Positions 1 through 8,208 of a stretch of 28,009 nucleotides of DNA are shown here, piece after piece. The position numbers and the translations under genes were made by a program. A model generated the notes under the pieces. It did no database searches. It worked only from the letters and a program-made list of their open reading frames with translations, and was not told the origin of the DNA. Origin of the DNA: Elusimicrobiota bacterium (GTDB lineage Bacteria > Elusimicrobiota > UBA5214 > JBBAAG01). The stretch spans positions 1 to 28,009 of the forward strand of contig JBBAAG010000037.1 of assembly GCA_041658405.1 (NCBI GenBank), in the 5' to 3' direction. Positions within the stretch are counted from its first letter, which is position 1. The number at the start of each line of letters is the position of its first letter.

Positions 1-1336
1 GCATTATCTCTGCCAACGGCGCTTTTGGTTCCCACATTTTACGTCCCACAATATACAGGTTTATCTGTGAAGGCAACGCGTGGAAACATTGTTCAAGCGA
101 AATCCAGTCCACCAACTCGTTAGCCAGTTCCGGTAACTCTGCAAAATATTTATCCAAAGTCTTGGCATACAAATGCGACCCGTAGGTCATCTCAAAATCG
201 CTGAGGTACCAGCCCCAAATACCTATCTTCCGTTCAGTTTTGGCAATTTGTTCTGCCCGTGCGTCATTATACCAACGCTCAATTGCAATTGCCACTTCCT
301 TAGGTGCATACTTCTCGTCTTCAATGCCATCATACAAACCTGGGTTGAACCATGTGTCACAGGTAACTTTTACCTTAGGATTATACTTTTGGTACTCGCG
401 ATATATAAAGGACGTTGCTTCTAACGGTGTATGGAAACCGCGCTCATGCCCTTCATCCACCCAGTGAGTAATAATGTGGTCAATTTTTGTGCCATAACGC
501 CGAGCTAACTCGCGATAAAACTCTTCCCGCAAAGGGCGAGTATTGGGATCAGCCCACTTGTATCCATCTGCCGGTGATCCCCAAATATATTGACTCACCG
601 ACAGTCCTGCTGCGTGTGCAGCGTCGGAAAGCGTGTATAAAACTTGCTGGATTTCCTCAATTGTCTTACCCTGTGCACCACCGCGATAACCGCCAAGCCA
701 TGAACCGCTGGACGCGTTATAGATGATTAGTTCCATCAACTGTACCGAGTTGAACCCGCAGTTCTTTAAGTATACCGGATATTGTTCTAAACGCGTTTTC
801 TCCCAGTTCTCGTAATTAACCTTTGACTCCGGTCCCTGGACACGCCCGGTGGGACACAACGTCGCTTCACGCCCGCGGAAGAACGGTTGACGGAAAATAT
901 TTATGAGCGGACAGCTTACAGTCCAAATGTTTCTATTGTCATCAATCTCGCAGACTACCTTGCTTAGCAAATAAGCCGCCCCGGCATCCGTTCCCTCAAC
1001 CGTCTTACCTACGATAAGCACCAGTGGAGAGCCTTTCCACAAACGGGCCGTTATCACATGAGCTTCATCCCTCGCATCTTCCAGCTTGGAGAGATCCAGC
1101 CCGATTTCCTTTGCCAACGGGCAATTAGTTTCCGTCTCAAACGCTATCACCGCTCCTTTGACAGGAAACTCCGGTTTTTTGCCGTCTTTGGATTTCACCA
1201 CCTCTTGACCGCGCTCCCTGAAAAACGTATCCCACAGTCTCGCTGCACGCATCAAAACCGTGTCTTCCCCAGCAGGATACAACACTGGCGCGACACTGTT
1301 CTTTGTGGATAATATCAACATCGTCTTATACTCCAT
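1..1336 (-). CDS. putative glycoside hydrolase, alpha-glucuronidase-like N-terminal domain (partial, 3' end missing)
   Basis: An open frame of 445 codons starts at ATG 1336 and runs off the left edge without a stop, so the C-terminus is missing. Residues about 5-130 (starting MLILSTKNS) look like the small alpha/beta domain found in front of GH67, GH115 and GH20 catalytic barrels. It is followed from about residue 180 by segments that look like TIM-barrel strands (CGFNSVQLMEL, GLSVSQYIWG, HIITHWVDEG, KVKVTCDTWF, IGIWGWYLSD). The acidic residues at D294/E295 and D380 are possible catalytic or substrate-binding residues. There is no signal peptide, so the product is probably cytoplasmic. The start lies 5 nt after the upstream NYN gene and only a weak AGG precedes it, so translation may be coupled. 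A GTG three codons upstream is an alternative start. G+C looks higher than in the neighbours. The exact GH family and substrate cannot be settled from this fragment. Confidence 0.6.
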   Translation of the reverse strand, partial: MEYKTMLILSTKNSVAPVLYPAGEDTVLMRAARLWDTFFRERGQEVVKSKDGKKPEFPVKGAVIAFETETNCPLAKEIGLDLSKLEDARDEAHVITARLWKGSPLVLIVGKTVEGTDAGAAYLLSKVVCEIDDNRNIWTVSCPLINIFRQPFFRGREATLCPTGRVQGPESKVNYENWEKTRLEQYPVYLKNCGFNSVQLMELIIYNASSGSWLGGYRGGAQGKTIEEIQQVLYTLSDAAHAAGLSVSQYIWGSPADGYKWADPNTRPLREEFYRELARRYGTKIDHIITHWVDEGHERGFHTPLEATSFIYREYQKYNPKVKVTCDTWFNPGLYDGIEDEKYAPKEVAIAIERWYNDARAEQIAKTERKIGIWGWYLSDFEMTYGSHLYAKTLDKYFAELPELANELVDWISLEQCFHALPSQINLYIVGRKMWEPKAPLAEIM

Positions 1337-1341
1337 TGTTT

Positions 1342-1848
1342 TCACAACCTAATTTTATCAGAATTCTTTTTTAGGAACGCGGAGAACAAACTTTCTTCTT
1401 CATCGAGGTCAACAAGCGTTGTTTTATCCCCAGCTTTTATTTGTGCTTTATTCTTGGCGGTAACCTGTTTATCAACAGGCTTCTGTTTTTTTGTAATAAA
1501 CGACGCGATATCTGACCATGTACCCCCGTGGAGTTTCACCTGTCGGCCTAACCCGTTATCGTTGGTTATAACAATAACCTCCTGCCATTTGCGGGCAGCA
1601 ACGATTTCTTTAAGTTTTTTGATTATTATATCATCCGCTTTAGTTTCAAAACTGTATAATACGTGGACATTAGCAAATCCGTGTTTATTATGTTCATACC
1701 TAGGCGCGCCGTCAAACACGATAGTTACCGTGTTATTATCACTCCCTTGTGGTTTACGGGAAATCATGTACTCTATTAACTCCTCACGTGAACCAACCCC
1801 GAGTAAATGAAGAATATTATTGCCATCGAGAATGTAGTGCAGGCTCAT
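1342..1848 (-). CDS. YacP-like NYN domain protein (putative ribonuclease)
   Basis: This is a 168-residue protein of the NYN/PIN-like fold, similar to YacP/Rae1-type ribonucleases. The four expected acidic positions are visible: D8 in ILDGNN, D46 in VFDGAP, D72/D73 in ETKADDII and D97 in ITNDNGLG. These would bind the metal for RNA cleavage. The tail from about residue 120 is Lys-rich and probably disordered or RNA-binding, ending in a short acidic segment. The start chosen is ATG 1848, which has GGAGGAAG about 8 nt upstream. A longer frame opens at 1896 but would overlap the ATPase gene and has no such site. It sits 37 nt behind the AAA/DUF4143 ATPase and 5 nt ahead of the glycoside-hydrolase-like gene, so the three are probably one transcript. 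The RNA target is unknown. Confidence 0.75.
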   Translation of the reverse strand: MSLHYILDGNNILHLLGVGSREELIEYMISRKPQGSDNNTVTIVFDGAPRYEHNKHGFANVHVLYSFETKADDIIIKKLKEIVAARKWQEVIVITNDNGLGRQVKLHGGTWSDIASFITKKQKPVDKQVTAKNKAQIKAGDKTTLVDLDEEESLFSAFLKKNSDKIRL

Positions 1849-1885
1849 GTTAACACTTCCTCCGTTATGCACGTACCTGTAATCA

Positions 1886-3211
1886 TTATATAACACCTTC
1901 AGCTGCCAAAAGCCATTTCCACAAAGGCACTATCTTCACCGTATACCCGTTCAACTTTTCTTCGCCTTCCGTCGTGTCCGTGATGATAACCGCATCTGCA
2001 ACATTGAGTTCTTTCATAGCTTTTTGGAGGCTGCGCAATTCCCGCGTCTTTGTCTTCTCATCCTGTATATTCCAGCATACTTGAATCAACCTCGTTACTT
2101 TCAACCCGTCTTTAATAACAAAATCTACCTCGCGGTGAAGCACATCTTTCCAGTAAAAAAGTTCTATTTGAGGATCAAGTATTTGTTTACGTTTCAACGC
2201 CAAGAACACGACGTTCTCCGCAAGCCTTCCTATATTCTCAGAAAACCTGAACCCGAGTGAATTACATAATCCTGTATCAACCGCATAAATTTTACGCGGG
2301 CTATTCTCCTGTTCTTTTACTTTGAAAGAGAACCGTTTAAGCAAGAATGTAAGATACACATCTTCAAAATACCCGGAGAACCGTTCAACCGTGCTTGTAT
2401 GCACTTGCAAAAACTTTGCAGCGGACGCAAAAGTTATGAGGTTACCCGCGTTACTCAAATAATACTTTATCAACGCTTTCATCACCGGCATTTTTCTGAC
2501 ACGGAACCTTTTAAGAAGGTCTTTGGTCAGAATATCATCAAAATAACTTTGCAAAATCTCTGTCTTCTTCACCGATAACGCTACTTCCGGAAACGAACCC
2601 GCCTCAATATATTTATGCAGAAGCCCGTCTATCTCTGCTTCTCTGCCAACGCTATCAAAAGAGTTGTGTATTTCCACTTTGTTAAACAGTAAGAACTCTG
2701 CAAACGATAACGGTAAAACAGTAATGTCCAGATGCCGTCCTGTAAGCAGCGTCCCTAATTCCCTGCTCAACAAATGCGCATTTGAACCGGAAACAAAAAT
2801 CCTCGCTTTCTTCAACTCATGCATCGTACGCACCCATTTTTCCCATCCCTCCACTTCCTGGATTTCATCAAGAAAAATATACGGCGTATCCGCGGCAGCT
2901 ATAAAACCTTTATAAACATCATAGATTTGAGCAAGCAGTTTTGTGTCAAGTGACGTGAACCGTGGGTCTTCAAAATTAACAAAAAGAATATTCTTTCTAT
3001 TTACTCCTTTATCAGAAAGCCGTCTTGCCATCCGACGCATAAGATACGATTTTCCCGCGCGCCTTGGGCCAGTTATAGTAAGTATCTGCTTAGACCCCGT
3101 AACAAGGGCTTCTAATCTGTTAAGATAGGCATTTCTGATAGTGCCAATATCTTGTTGGCCATCCCAATCATTCCAATCTTTCAATATGGCTAATATCTCA
3201 TTTTTATCCAC
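1886..3211 (-). CDS. AAA family ATPase with C-terminal DUF4143
   Basis: This is a 441-residue ATPase of the large bacterial/archaeal AAA plus DUF4143 family, often found as single genes of unknown target. Walker A is GPRRAGKS at residues 48-55 and Walker B is YIFLDEI at about 111-117. These are followed by a sensor-like IFVSGSNA and a GRHLDITVLPLSF segment typical of the family. The C-terminal DUF4143 part has GRLAENVVFLAL and HREVDFVI (about 360-366), a pattern like the PD-(D/E)XK fold. A longer frame begins at GTG 3220, but that codon overlaps the AGGAG ribosome site. GTG 3211 lies 8 nt downstream of AGGAG and is preferred. A near-consensus promoter and an inverted repeat precede it. Family members have been annotated loosely as ATPases or transposon-linked, and no function is proven for this one. 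Confidence 0.85.
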   Translation of the reverse strand: MDKNEILAILKDWNDWDGQQDIGTIRNAYLNRLEALVTGSKQILTITGPRRAGKSYLMRRMARRLSDKGVNRKNILFVNFEDPRFTSLDTKLLAQIYDVYKGFIAAADTPYIFLDEIQEVEGWEKWVRTMHELKKARIFVSGSNAHLLSRELGTLLTGRHLDITVLPLSFAEFLLFNKVEIHNSFDSVGREAEIDGLLHKYIEAGSFPEVALSVKKTEILQSYFDDILTKDLLKRFRVRKMPVMKALIKYYLSNAGNLITFASAAKFLQVHTSTVERFSGYFEDVYLTFLLKRFSFKVKEQENSPRKIYAVDTGLCNSLGFRFSENIGRLAENVVFLALKRKQILDPQIELFYWKDVLHREVDFVIKDGLKVTRLIQVCWNIQDEKTKTRELRSLQKAMKELNVADAVIITDTTEGEEKLNGYTVKIVPLWKWLLAAEGVI

Positions 3212-3229
3212 TTCACGCACTCCTATTAT

Positions 3230-3249
3230 ACGAAATTAACGATTTTCGT
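3230..3249. promoter_or_regulatory. inverted repeat in the ATPase leader (candidate operator)
   Basis: Perfect 6-bp arms ACGAAA and TTTCGT flank an 8-base spacer. The repeat lies between the -10 box (3264-3269) and the ribosome site of the ATPase gene, in the early transcribed region. It could be a repressor site or a short leader hairpin. The low G+C makes a stable RNA hairpin less likely than a protein-binding site. Confidence 0.35.
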
Positions 3250-3263
3250 CTATTACACTGTAT

Positions 3264-3292
3264 AGTATACGTCAAAATGATTGTTTTGTCAA
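3264..3292 (-). promoter_or_regulatory. sigma-70-type promoter for ATPase/NYN/glycosidase genes
   Basis: On the minus strand TTGACA (3292-3287) and TATACT (3269-3264) are separated by exactly 17 bases, which is a near-consensus housekeeping promoter. Transcription would start near 3257, about 46 nt before GTG 3211. The -35 box lies 4 nt beyond the stop codon of the oligopeptide-binding protein gene. Confidence 0.75.
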
Positions 3293-3295
3293 GTT

Positions 3296-4975
3296 TTACT
3301 GTTGATACTTCTGCTGCGATTTCGGGACATACCACCGGACAAAGTTCCACCCGATCCCTGCGGGCGCGAGCTCCACGTTTTGTATACGTTTATGCACTAC
3401 TGGTAAAGAGTCTGGGTAGTACAGGAAACAGTACGGCTGGTCATCATTGATAATCGCGTGTATCCTGCGATACATTTTCTCGCGTTTCGCAACGTCAAAC
3501 TCCCTGCGCCCTTTCTCAAGTAAGCGGTCAACTTCAGGATTCGCGTACCCAACAAAATTATACTGCCCTTCTTTCCGCTGTGAACTATGCCATATAGAGT
3601 ACTGGTCAGGGTCACGGCTAAGGTTCCACCCGAGTATAACAACATCAAACTTTTTTTTGTCAACATACTGATGTATAAACGTACTCCACTCAACAATCCG
3701 GATATTAACCTTTATCCCGAGCTTCTGGAGGCATAACTGTACAATCTCGGTCGTGGTAGAACGCAACTTATTCCCCTGGTTGGTCATAATAGTAAACTCA
3801 AATGGTTGAAGTTTACCTGTTTTTGCGTATAGCTCAGCATTCTCGAGTATCCCGTCGTTATTAACATCCTTCCACCCAACCTCTGCAAGTAAACTTTTCG
3901 CTTTCTCCGGGTTATACTCATAATCCTTGACTTCAGGATCATACGCCCACATACTTGGCGGGAACGGCCCGGTTGCGGGCTTACCCAGCCCGAGCAGTAC
4001 ACCCTGGATAACCTGTTTTTTATCTAAACCATACGCCAACGCGTGACGGACACGTTTATCCTTGAATAACGGATTCTCAAGGTTATATCCCATATACGTA
4101 TAACTAAACGACGGATACCGGAACTTATTATATTTTTTGAAATACTCAGGATACGCGTTGTACTGGTCAGGGGTTAACCCCATAGAATCAATTGATTCAT
4201 TACGTAGTTCAAGAAACTCAACGGACTGGTCTGGGATTACGCGGAAAACGTATTTATTGAAGTAAGGATACACGCGCCCCGTTTGTCCGGGCTTACGGTC
4301 TTCAAAATAGTTTGGGTTGTAGGTAAGCACAATCTTTTCATCTGTCTTCCAATCCTTGAAAACATACGGCCCTGTGCCAACAGGCTTGCGGTTAGACGGA
4401 TGATTATTAAACTCCTCACCCACAGCGTTGCTAAACACGTGTTGCGCAACGATACCCATCCCCCAGGACTCAAGAGCAGGGGCAAAAGGTTCTTTGTACA
4501 CTACGCGGACAGTATTATCATTAACCGCAGTCACAGACTTTACTAACGCGAAATCCGCACCGTATGGCGTCCGTACTTTAGGATCTATCAACCGGTTGTA
4601 AGTATACACCACATCTTTTGCGGTAAACTTCACACCGTCATGCCAATATACGTTTTTGCGCAAGTAGAACGTGATAACCAACCCGTTGGAAGTAACGTCC
4701 CACGATTCTGCGAGGTCACCCACGAGTTTAATATCTTTATCATACTTCACAAGCCCGTTGTAGACCAGGTTATTAACCCCTGCGGAAGCAGAATCCGTTG
4801 CGAGTAATGGGTTGAGGTAGCTCGCATCACCGATGGTAGATTCGATATAAGTATCCCCGTATGCGGGCACACTTTTTTGTAATGTATCATTACTAACTAT
4901 TTTATCGTTATCAACACTTTTCCCGCAGGAACACAGGATAAGGGGTATGAGTAATATCAGTCTGCAATGCTTCAT
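3296..4975 (-). CDS. oligopeptide-binding lipoprotein of an ABC transporter (family 5 solute-binding protein)
   Basis: This is a 559-residue extracytoplasmic binding protein of the DppA/OppA family (SBP_bac_5), a normal length for that family. The N-terminus is a lipoprotein signal with lipobox L-C-S-C and the lipidated Cys at residue 17, so it should be anchored in the membrane. Family hallmarks are visible: the early block YLNPLLATDSAS, the segment WDVTSNGLVITFYLRKNVYW with WHDGVKFTAKDVVYTYNR behind it, and RVRHALAYGLDKKQVI. It begins 4 nt after the stop of the non-catalytic M16 gene, so it is in that operon. No permease or ATPase gene lies beside it, so it must use a transporter encoded elsewhere or act as a peptide receptor. 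Co-transcription with M16 peptidases suggests peptide uptake. Ligand specificity cannot be read from the sequence. Confidence 0.9.
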   Translation of the reverse strand: MKHCRLILLIPLILCSCGKSVDNDKIVSNDTLQKSVPAYGDTYIESTIGDASYLNPLLATDSASAGVNNLVYNGLVKYDKDIKLVGDLAESWDVTSNGLVITFYLRKNVYWHDGVKFTAKDVVYTYNRLIDPKVRTPYGADFALVKSVTAVNDNTVRVVYKEPFAPALESWGMGIVAQHVFSNAVGEEFNNHPSNRKPVGTGPYVFKDWKTDEKIVLTYNPNYFEDRKPGQTGRVYPYFNKYVFRVIPDQSVEFLELRNESIDSMGLTPDQYNAYPEYFKKYNKFRYPSFSYTYMGYNLENPLFKDKRVRHALAYGLDKKQVIQGVLLGLGKPATGPFPPSMWAYDPEVKDYEYNPEKAKSLLAEVGWKDVNNDGILENAELYAKTGKLQPFEFTIMTNQGNKLRSTTTEIVQLCLQKLGIKVNIRIVEWSTFIHQYVDKKKFDVVILGWNLSRDPDQYSIWHSSQRKEGQYNFVGYANPEVDRLLEKGRREFDVAKREKMYRRIHAIINDDQPYCFLYYPDSLPVVHKRIQNVELAPAGIGWNFVRWYVPKSQQKYQQ

Positions 4976-4979
4976 TTAC

Positions 4980-6344
4980 TTACTTTTCTAACCCGCTCCG
5001 CACTACTGTTGTAATATAATTTGTAAAATACTTTTTTGATACCCGCATAATATCTTCTGATGTAACCTTCTCAAGCGCACTTAAATACTTATCATCATAC
5101 GCATACCCTCTCCCCGCCATCTCCCACCATCCCAAAAGCCATGCCTGGCTTTTATTCGTTGAATGCGACATAAGATAACTCCCCCGGATATGCTGTTTGG
5201 TTTCCTTTAACTCTTTTTCACTTACGGGAACACTACGCAGTTTTTCAATTTCCTTTTCAACCGCCTCTTTTGCTGTATCTACGCGTTTATCATCAAGCCC
5301 CAGGTATACCACAAACTGGCTGGTATCCTTCTTCGTTGGGAAGAAACAATTAACTTCATACCCAAGGCTTAATTTATCACGGAGTTCTGTAAATAACCGT
5401 GCACTCATCGCACCACCGAGTATACCGTTAATAACCTTGAATACAATATAATCTTCATCCATCGCATTTGGTGCAAGGTATCCGCGCATAACGTATCCTT
5501 GTTTAAACTTTTTGGTATATACATTCTCACTGCTATTTTCAATCATATTCACCGGAACAACTTTTGGGAATGAAAGCCCCTCGTTTTTCATCATCTTCGC
5601 ATAAGTTTGATCTACCAACTTCTGTGTTTCCTCCCAGGAAACATTTCCAACTACTACCAACAACATATTATTAGGAACATACATATTTTTGTGGTAGTTA
5701 ACCAAATCATCGCGCTTAATCTTTTCCATAACCCCAATCTCTCCGATGGAAGGGTATGAGTACGGATGCCCGGGATACATTAAATTTTGAAGATTATCAA
5801 ACGCAACATTAAAAATCTCCTCTTCCCTTGACTTAATCGCTGCGATTCCAGCCTTACGCTCTTTCTCGATCTCAGCATCCGGGAATACGGGTTCCGAGAT
5901 TATCTCATAAAACAACTGCCACATATCTTTGAGTTCCGGTTTTGTGATAACCATATACACTTCCGCATAATCCATCGCGGTATCAGCACCGAATATCGCG
6001 CCGGACCCCGAGAATAACTCACCGATTTGTTCCGAAGTTTTAGTTTTTGTCCCTCTGGAGATAATCGCCTGAACAAAATGCGTGATCCCTTTCATATCCT
6101 GTGGTTCATAATAATTTCCATTCTTCAAGAACGCGCTTATTGAGACAATAGTATTTGCTGTATTTAATTTATGCACAAGTTTTAAACCGTTAGGGTAAAC
6201 CTTTTCGTTTATAACACTCTTTTTTTGTCCTGCAGCAGCATATGATTGCTCCGCTGCGGGTATCCCTATTGCCGTAAATGCTGTACTCATAATTACCATA
6301 AATATCCACCTTCTAAATACTTTATAACTACAATAATCCTGCAT
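4980..6344 (-). CDS. M16B peptidase-like protein, non-catalytic subunit
   Basis: This 454-residue protein has two M16 domains. The zinc motif HxxEH is degenerate: it reads H89-F-V-Q92-A93, so the catalytic Glu and second His are gone and no peptidase activity is expected. The later segment with SARLFTELRDKLSLGYEV is typical of the M16 C-terminal domain and its Arg/Tyr substrate-binding region. An N-terminal signal peptide (KVFRRW, hydrophobic stretch, cleavage near SYAAAG) points to export. ATG 6344 gives the signal a basic n-region. A second ATG at 6299 has a better ribosome site (AAGGTGG at 6 nt) but would leave a signal without basic residues, so the start is uncertain. It follows the catalytic M16 gene by 9 nt. 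In known bacterial M16B pairs one subunit is active and the other is not, so a heterodimer is likely. Confidence 0.9.
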   Translation of the reverse strand: MQDYCSYKVFRRWIFMVIMSTAFTAIGIPAAEQSYAAAGQKKSVINEKVYPNGLKLVHKLNTANTIVSISAFLKNGNYYEPQDMKGITHFVQAIISRGTKTKTSEQIGELFSGSGAIFGADTAMDYAEVYMVITKPELKDMWQLFYEIISEPVFPDAEIEKERKAGIAAIKSREEEIFNVAFDNLQNLMYPGHPYSYPSIGEIGVMEKIKRDDLVNYHKNMYVPNNMLLVVVGNVSWEETQKLVDQTYAKMMKNEGLSFPKVVPVNMIENSSENVYTKKFKQGYVMRGYLAPNAMDEDYIVFKVINGILGGAMSARLFTELRDKLSLGYEVNCFFPTKKDTSQFVVYLGLDDKRVDTAKEAVEKEIEKLRSVPVSEKELKETKQHIRGSYLMSHSTNKSQAWLLGWWEMAGRGYAYDDKYLSALEKVTSEDIMRVSKKYFTNYITTVVRSGLEK

Positions 6345-6353
6345 AAGAGTTAA

Positions 6354-7694
6354 TTACTTACCACTCGTTTCCGGGAGATATACCACATAACTCGGCTTTT
6401 GTTGAACAAAATACTTATTCGCTACGCGTTTAACATCGTCTAACGTTACTTTCCCGATTTTTATTAGCGCTTCCTTTACTAAACTCAAATCCTTAACTAC
6501 AACAGCATACCCTATAGTATTGGCCTGCCCGGAATAGGTTTCATTTGAGAACAGCCAGTTATTGGTAGACATCTTCTTCACGCGTTGCAGTTCTTCTGGT
6601 GTCACACCCTTTTCCTTTACAATATTCAACTGGTTACACACTTCATCATAAGCAAGCGTCATATTCTTATCATCCCCGCGCATGTTCACTATAAACATCC
6701 CGGACCCTTTTTGTGACCAAAACCCGCTGCCGATACCGTACACCAACTGTTTATCTTCACGCAAAACCTTATTGAACCTTGACGCACGCCCGTGGCCGAG
6801 TATCATTGCGAGTAATTCCATTGCGTACTGGTCATCTGACTCAATATCCGGCCCAAGCATTGCCACTGCCTGGATAGCAGTCTGCACAGGTTTATGTTTG
6901 GAAACAACAAACCTTTCCTTCACCGGTTCGATTAGGTTCAACGTCACGTCCTTAACTTTTTTCCCGGGTAATTTCCCAAATGTACCTTTTGCAAGTTCAT
7001 ACACTTTTTTTGGGTTAACATCACCTACAACTACAAGCGTAACATTATCCCCTGCATACCTTGATTTATAATAATTAACAAGTTCATCCCGGGTAATCGC
7101 ACTGACGGTTTCACTACTACCGATAACTCTGTAACGGTACAAACTTTGTGTATACAAATTATTTATCAGTTCATCAATCAACGCATTATCGCTGTCATCA
7201 TCCCTGCGTTTAATTTCTTCAAGTATAACCAACCGTTCACGGTCAAGTTCTTCCGGCGGGAATGACGCGTTATTTGTCATATCCGCCAGTAAATCTACCG
7301 CCACTGCCACGTGTTCCGATGGAATGTCGACATAATACACAGTAAATTCATTAGATGTTGCGGCATTCATCCTGCCACCAAGTGATTCAACAGTATAAGA
7401 TATCTCACCGGTTGAACGGTTCTTCGTTCCCTTAAATAACATATGTTCAAGAAAATGTGAGATCCCATTAATCTTATCGTTCTCATTAACCGCGCCAGTA
7501 CGTACCCATGCATAGACTGATACCAGAGGTAATGAATGATCTTCCTTCACCATAACTTTAACTTTGTTAGGCAATACAAACTTATCCGTCGGTAAAAACT
7601 GTTCTGCAGTACCAGCGGCACTGCGTTTTGTAATACTTGTCATTATTAACGCTCCTATACTAAAAACTAAAACTATTCTCCAATTATTATTCAT
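6354..7694 (-). CDS. M16B zinc peptidase, catalytic subunit
   Basis: This 446-residue pitrilysin/MPP-family metallopeptidase has an intact zinc motif H80-F-L-E83-H84. The third ligand is expected near E159/E160 in VILEEIKRR, about 76 residues later, which is the usual spacing. The C-terminal domain carries ASRFNKVLREDKQLVYGI. An N-terminal hydrophobic stretch (residues about 6-20) is a signal peptide or anchor, so it should act outside the cytoplasm on oligopeptides or small proteins. Its ATG overlaps the TAA of the TSUP gene by one base (TAATG) and there is no clear ribosome site, so translation is probably coupled. It is followed by its inactive partner and a peptide-binding lipoprotein. 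The substrate is unknown. Confidence 0.93.
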   Translation of the reverse strand: MNNNWRIVLVFSIGALIMTSITKRSAAGTAEQFLPTDKFVLPNKVKVMVKEDHSLPLVSVYAWVRTGAVNENDKINGISHFLEHMLFKGTKNRSTGEISYTVESLGGRMNAATSNEFTVYYVDIPSEHVAVAVDLLADMTNNASFPPEELDRERLVILEEIKRRDDDSDNALIDELINNLYTQSLYRYRVIGSSETVSAITRDELVNYYKSRYAGDNVTLVVVGDVNPKKVYELAKGTFGKLPGKKVKDVTLNLIEPVKERFVVSKHKPVQTAIQAVAMLGPDIESDDQYAMELLAMILGHGRASRFNKVLREDKQLVYGIGSGFWSQKGSGMFIVNMRGDDKNMTLAYDEVCNQLNIVKEKGVTPEELQRVKKMSTNNWLFSNETYSGQANTIGYAVVVKDLSLVKEALIKIGKVTLDDVKRVANKYFVQQKPSYVVYLPETSGK

Positions 7695-8062
7695 TATTTT
7701 GCGGAGATTATCATATTCACCGCTATGATTGCCAATAATATGCCAAATAAACGTTTTAATATAACATCCGGCACATGTCTCACCACCAACGATCCGAAGT
7801 ATGCACCGGCTACCATCCCTAAGGTCATCAATAACGCAGCTTTAATATTAACATTCCCCGTGCGATGATAATTGAGTACCGCAAAAAATATCCCTATCGG
7901 CAAAAGAAACGTCGCGAGGCTTGTCCCCTGTGCCTGCATTTGCGTAAACTTCCCGAGGTACACCAACCCGGGGATGATAAGTACAGCTCCGCCAACACCA
8001 AAAAATCCTTGCATTAATCCCGCAAAAAGGCCGATAAGCGGAAACAGAACGATTTGTGGCAT
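7694..8062 (-). CDS. half-length TauE/SafE (TSUP) family membrane protein
   Basis: This is a 122-residue hydrophobic protein with about four membrane segments. It matches one repeat of the TauE/SafE sulfite or organic-anion exporter family: IGLFAGLMQGFFGVGGAVLI is the characteristic glycine-rich first helix, and QGTSLATFLLP is the second conserved block. Full-length members have two such repeats and about 250 residues, so this one is half-sized and would have to form at least a dimer. The start ATG 8062 has AGGAG at 6 nt. No remnant of a second repeat is visible next to it, so it looks like a true short form and not a fresh truncation. It leads the M16 peptidase operon. The transported anion is unknown. 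Confidence 0.85.
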   Translation of the reverse strand: MPQIVLFPLIGLFAGLMQGFFGVGGAVLIIPGLVYLGKFTQMQAQGTSLATFLLPIGIFFAVLNYHRTGNVNIKAALLMTLGMVAGAYFGSLVVRHVPDVILKRLFGILLAIIAVNMIISAK

Positions 8063-8208
8063 AACTAACTCCTATCTATTTATTTTAAACATGATATCAA
8101 TAAATATACCTGTTAAGCATTGATTATATAAAACGCAGCGCTAGAATAGATGTGTTATGTTTATATAGGAACCAGGGGAATACCCTGTTTTTATACTATT
8201 AACTTACC
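8063..8208. other. intergenic spacer between flavoprotein gene and TSUP operon
   Basis: This 146-base spacer contains a minus-strand TATAAT (8128-8123) about 60 nt before the TSUP start, but no convincing -35 box. It also has a 5-bp hairpin (CAGGG/CCCTG, 8173-8187) whose T-run lies on the plus strand. The hairpin could help end the flavoprotein transcript, but the minus-strand side has only a weak T-rich tail. No small ORF or RNA gene stands out. Confidence 0.35.

Noticed and set aside
8173..8192. CAGGG/CCCTG hairpin with T-run as a terminator
   Set aside because: The T-run is on the plus strand where no gene ends. On the minus strand only a weak T-rich tail follows the short 5-bp stem.
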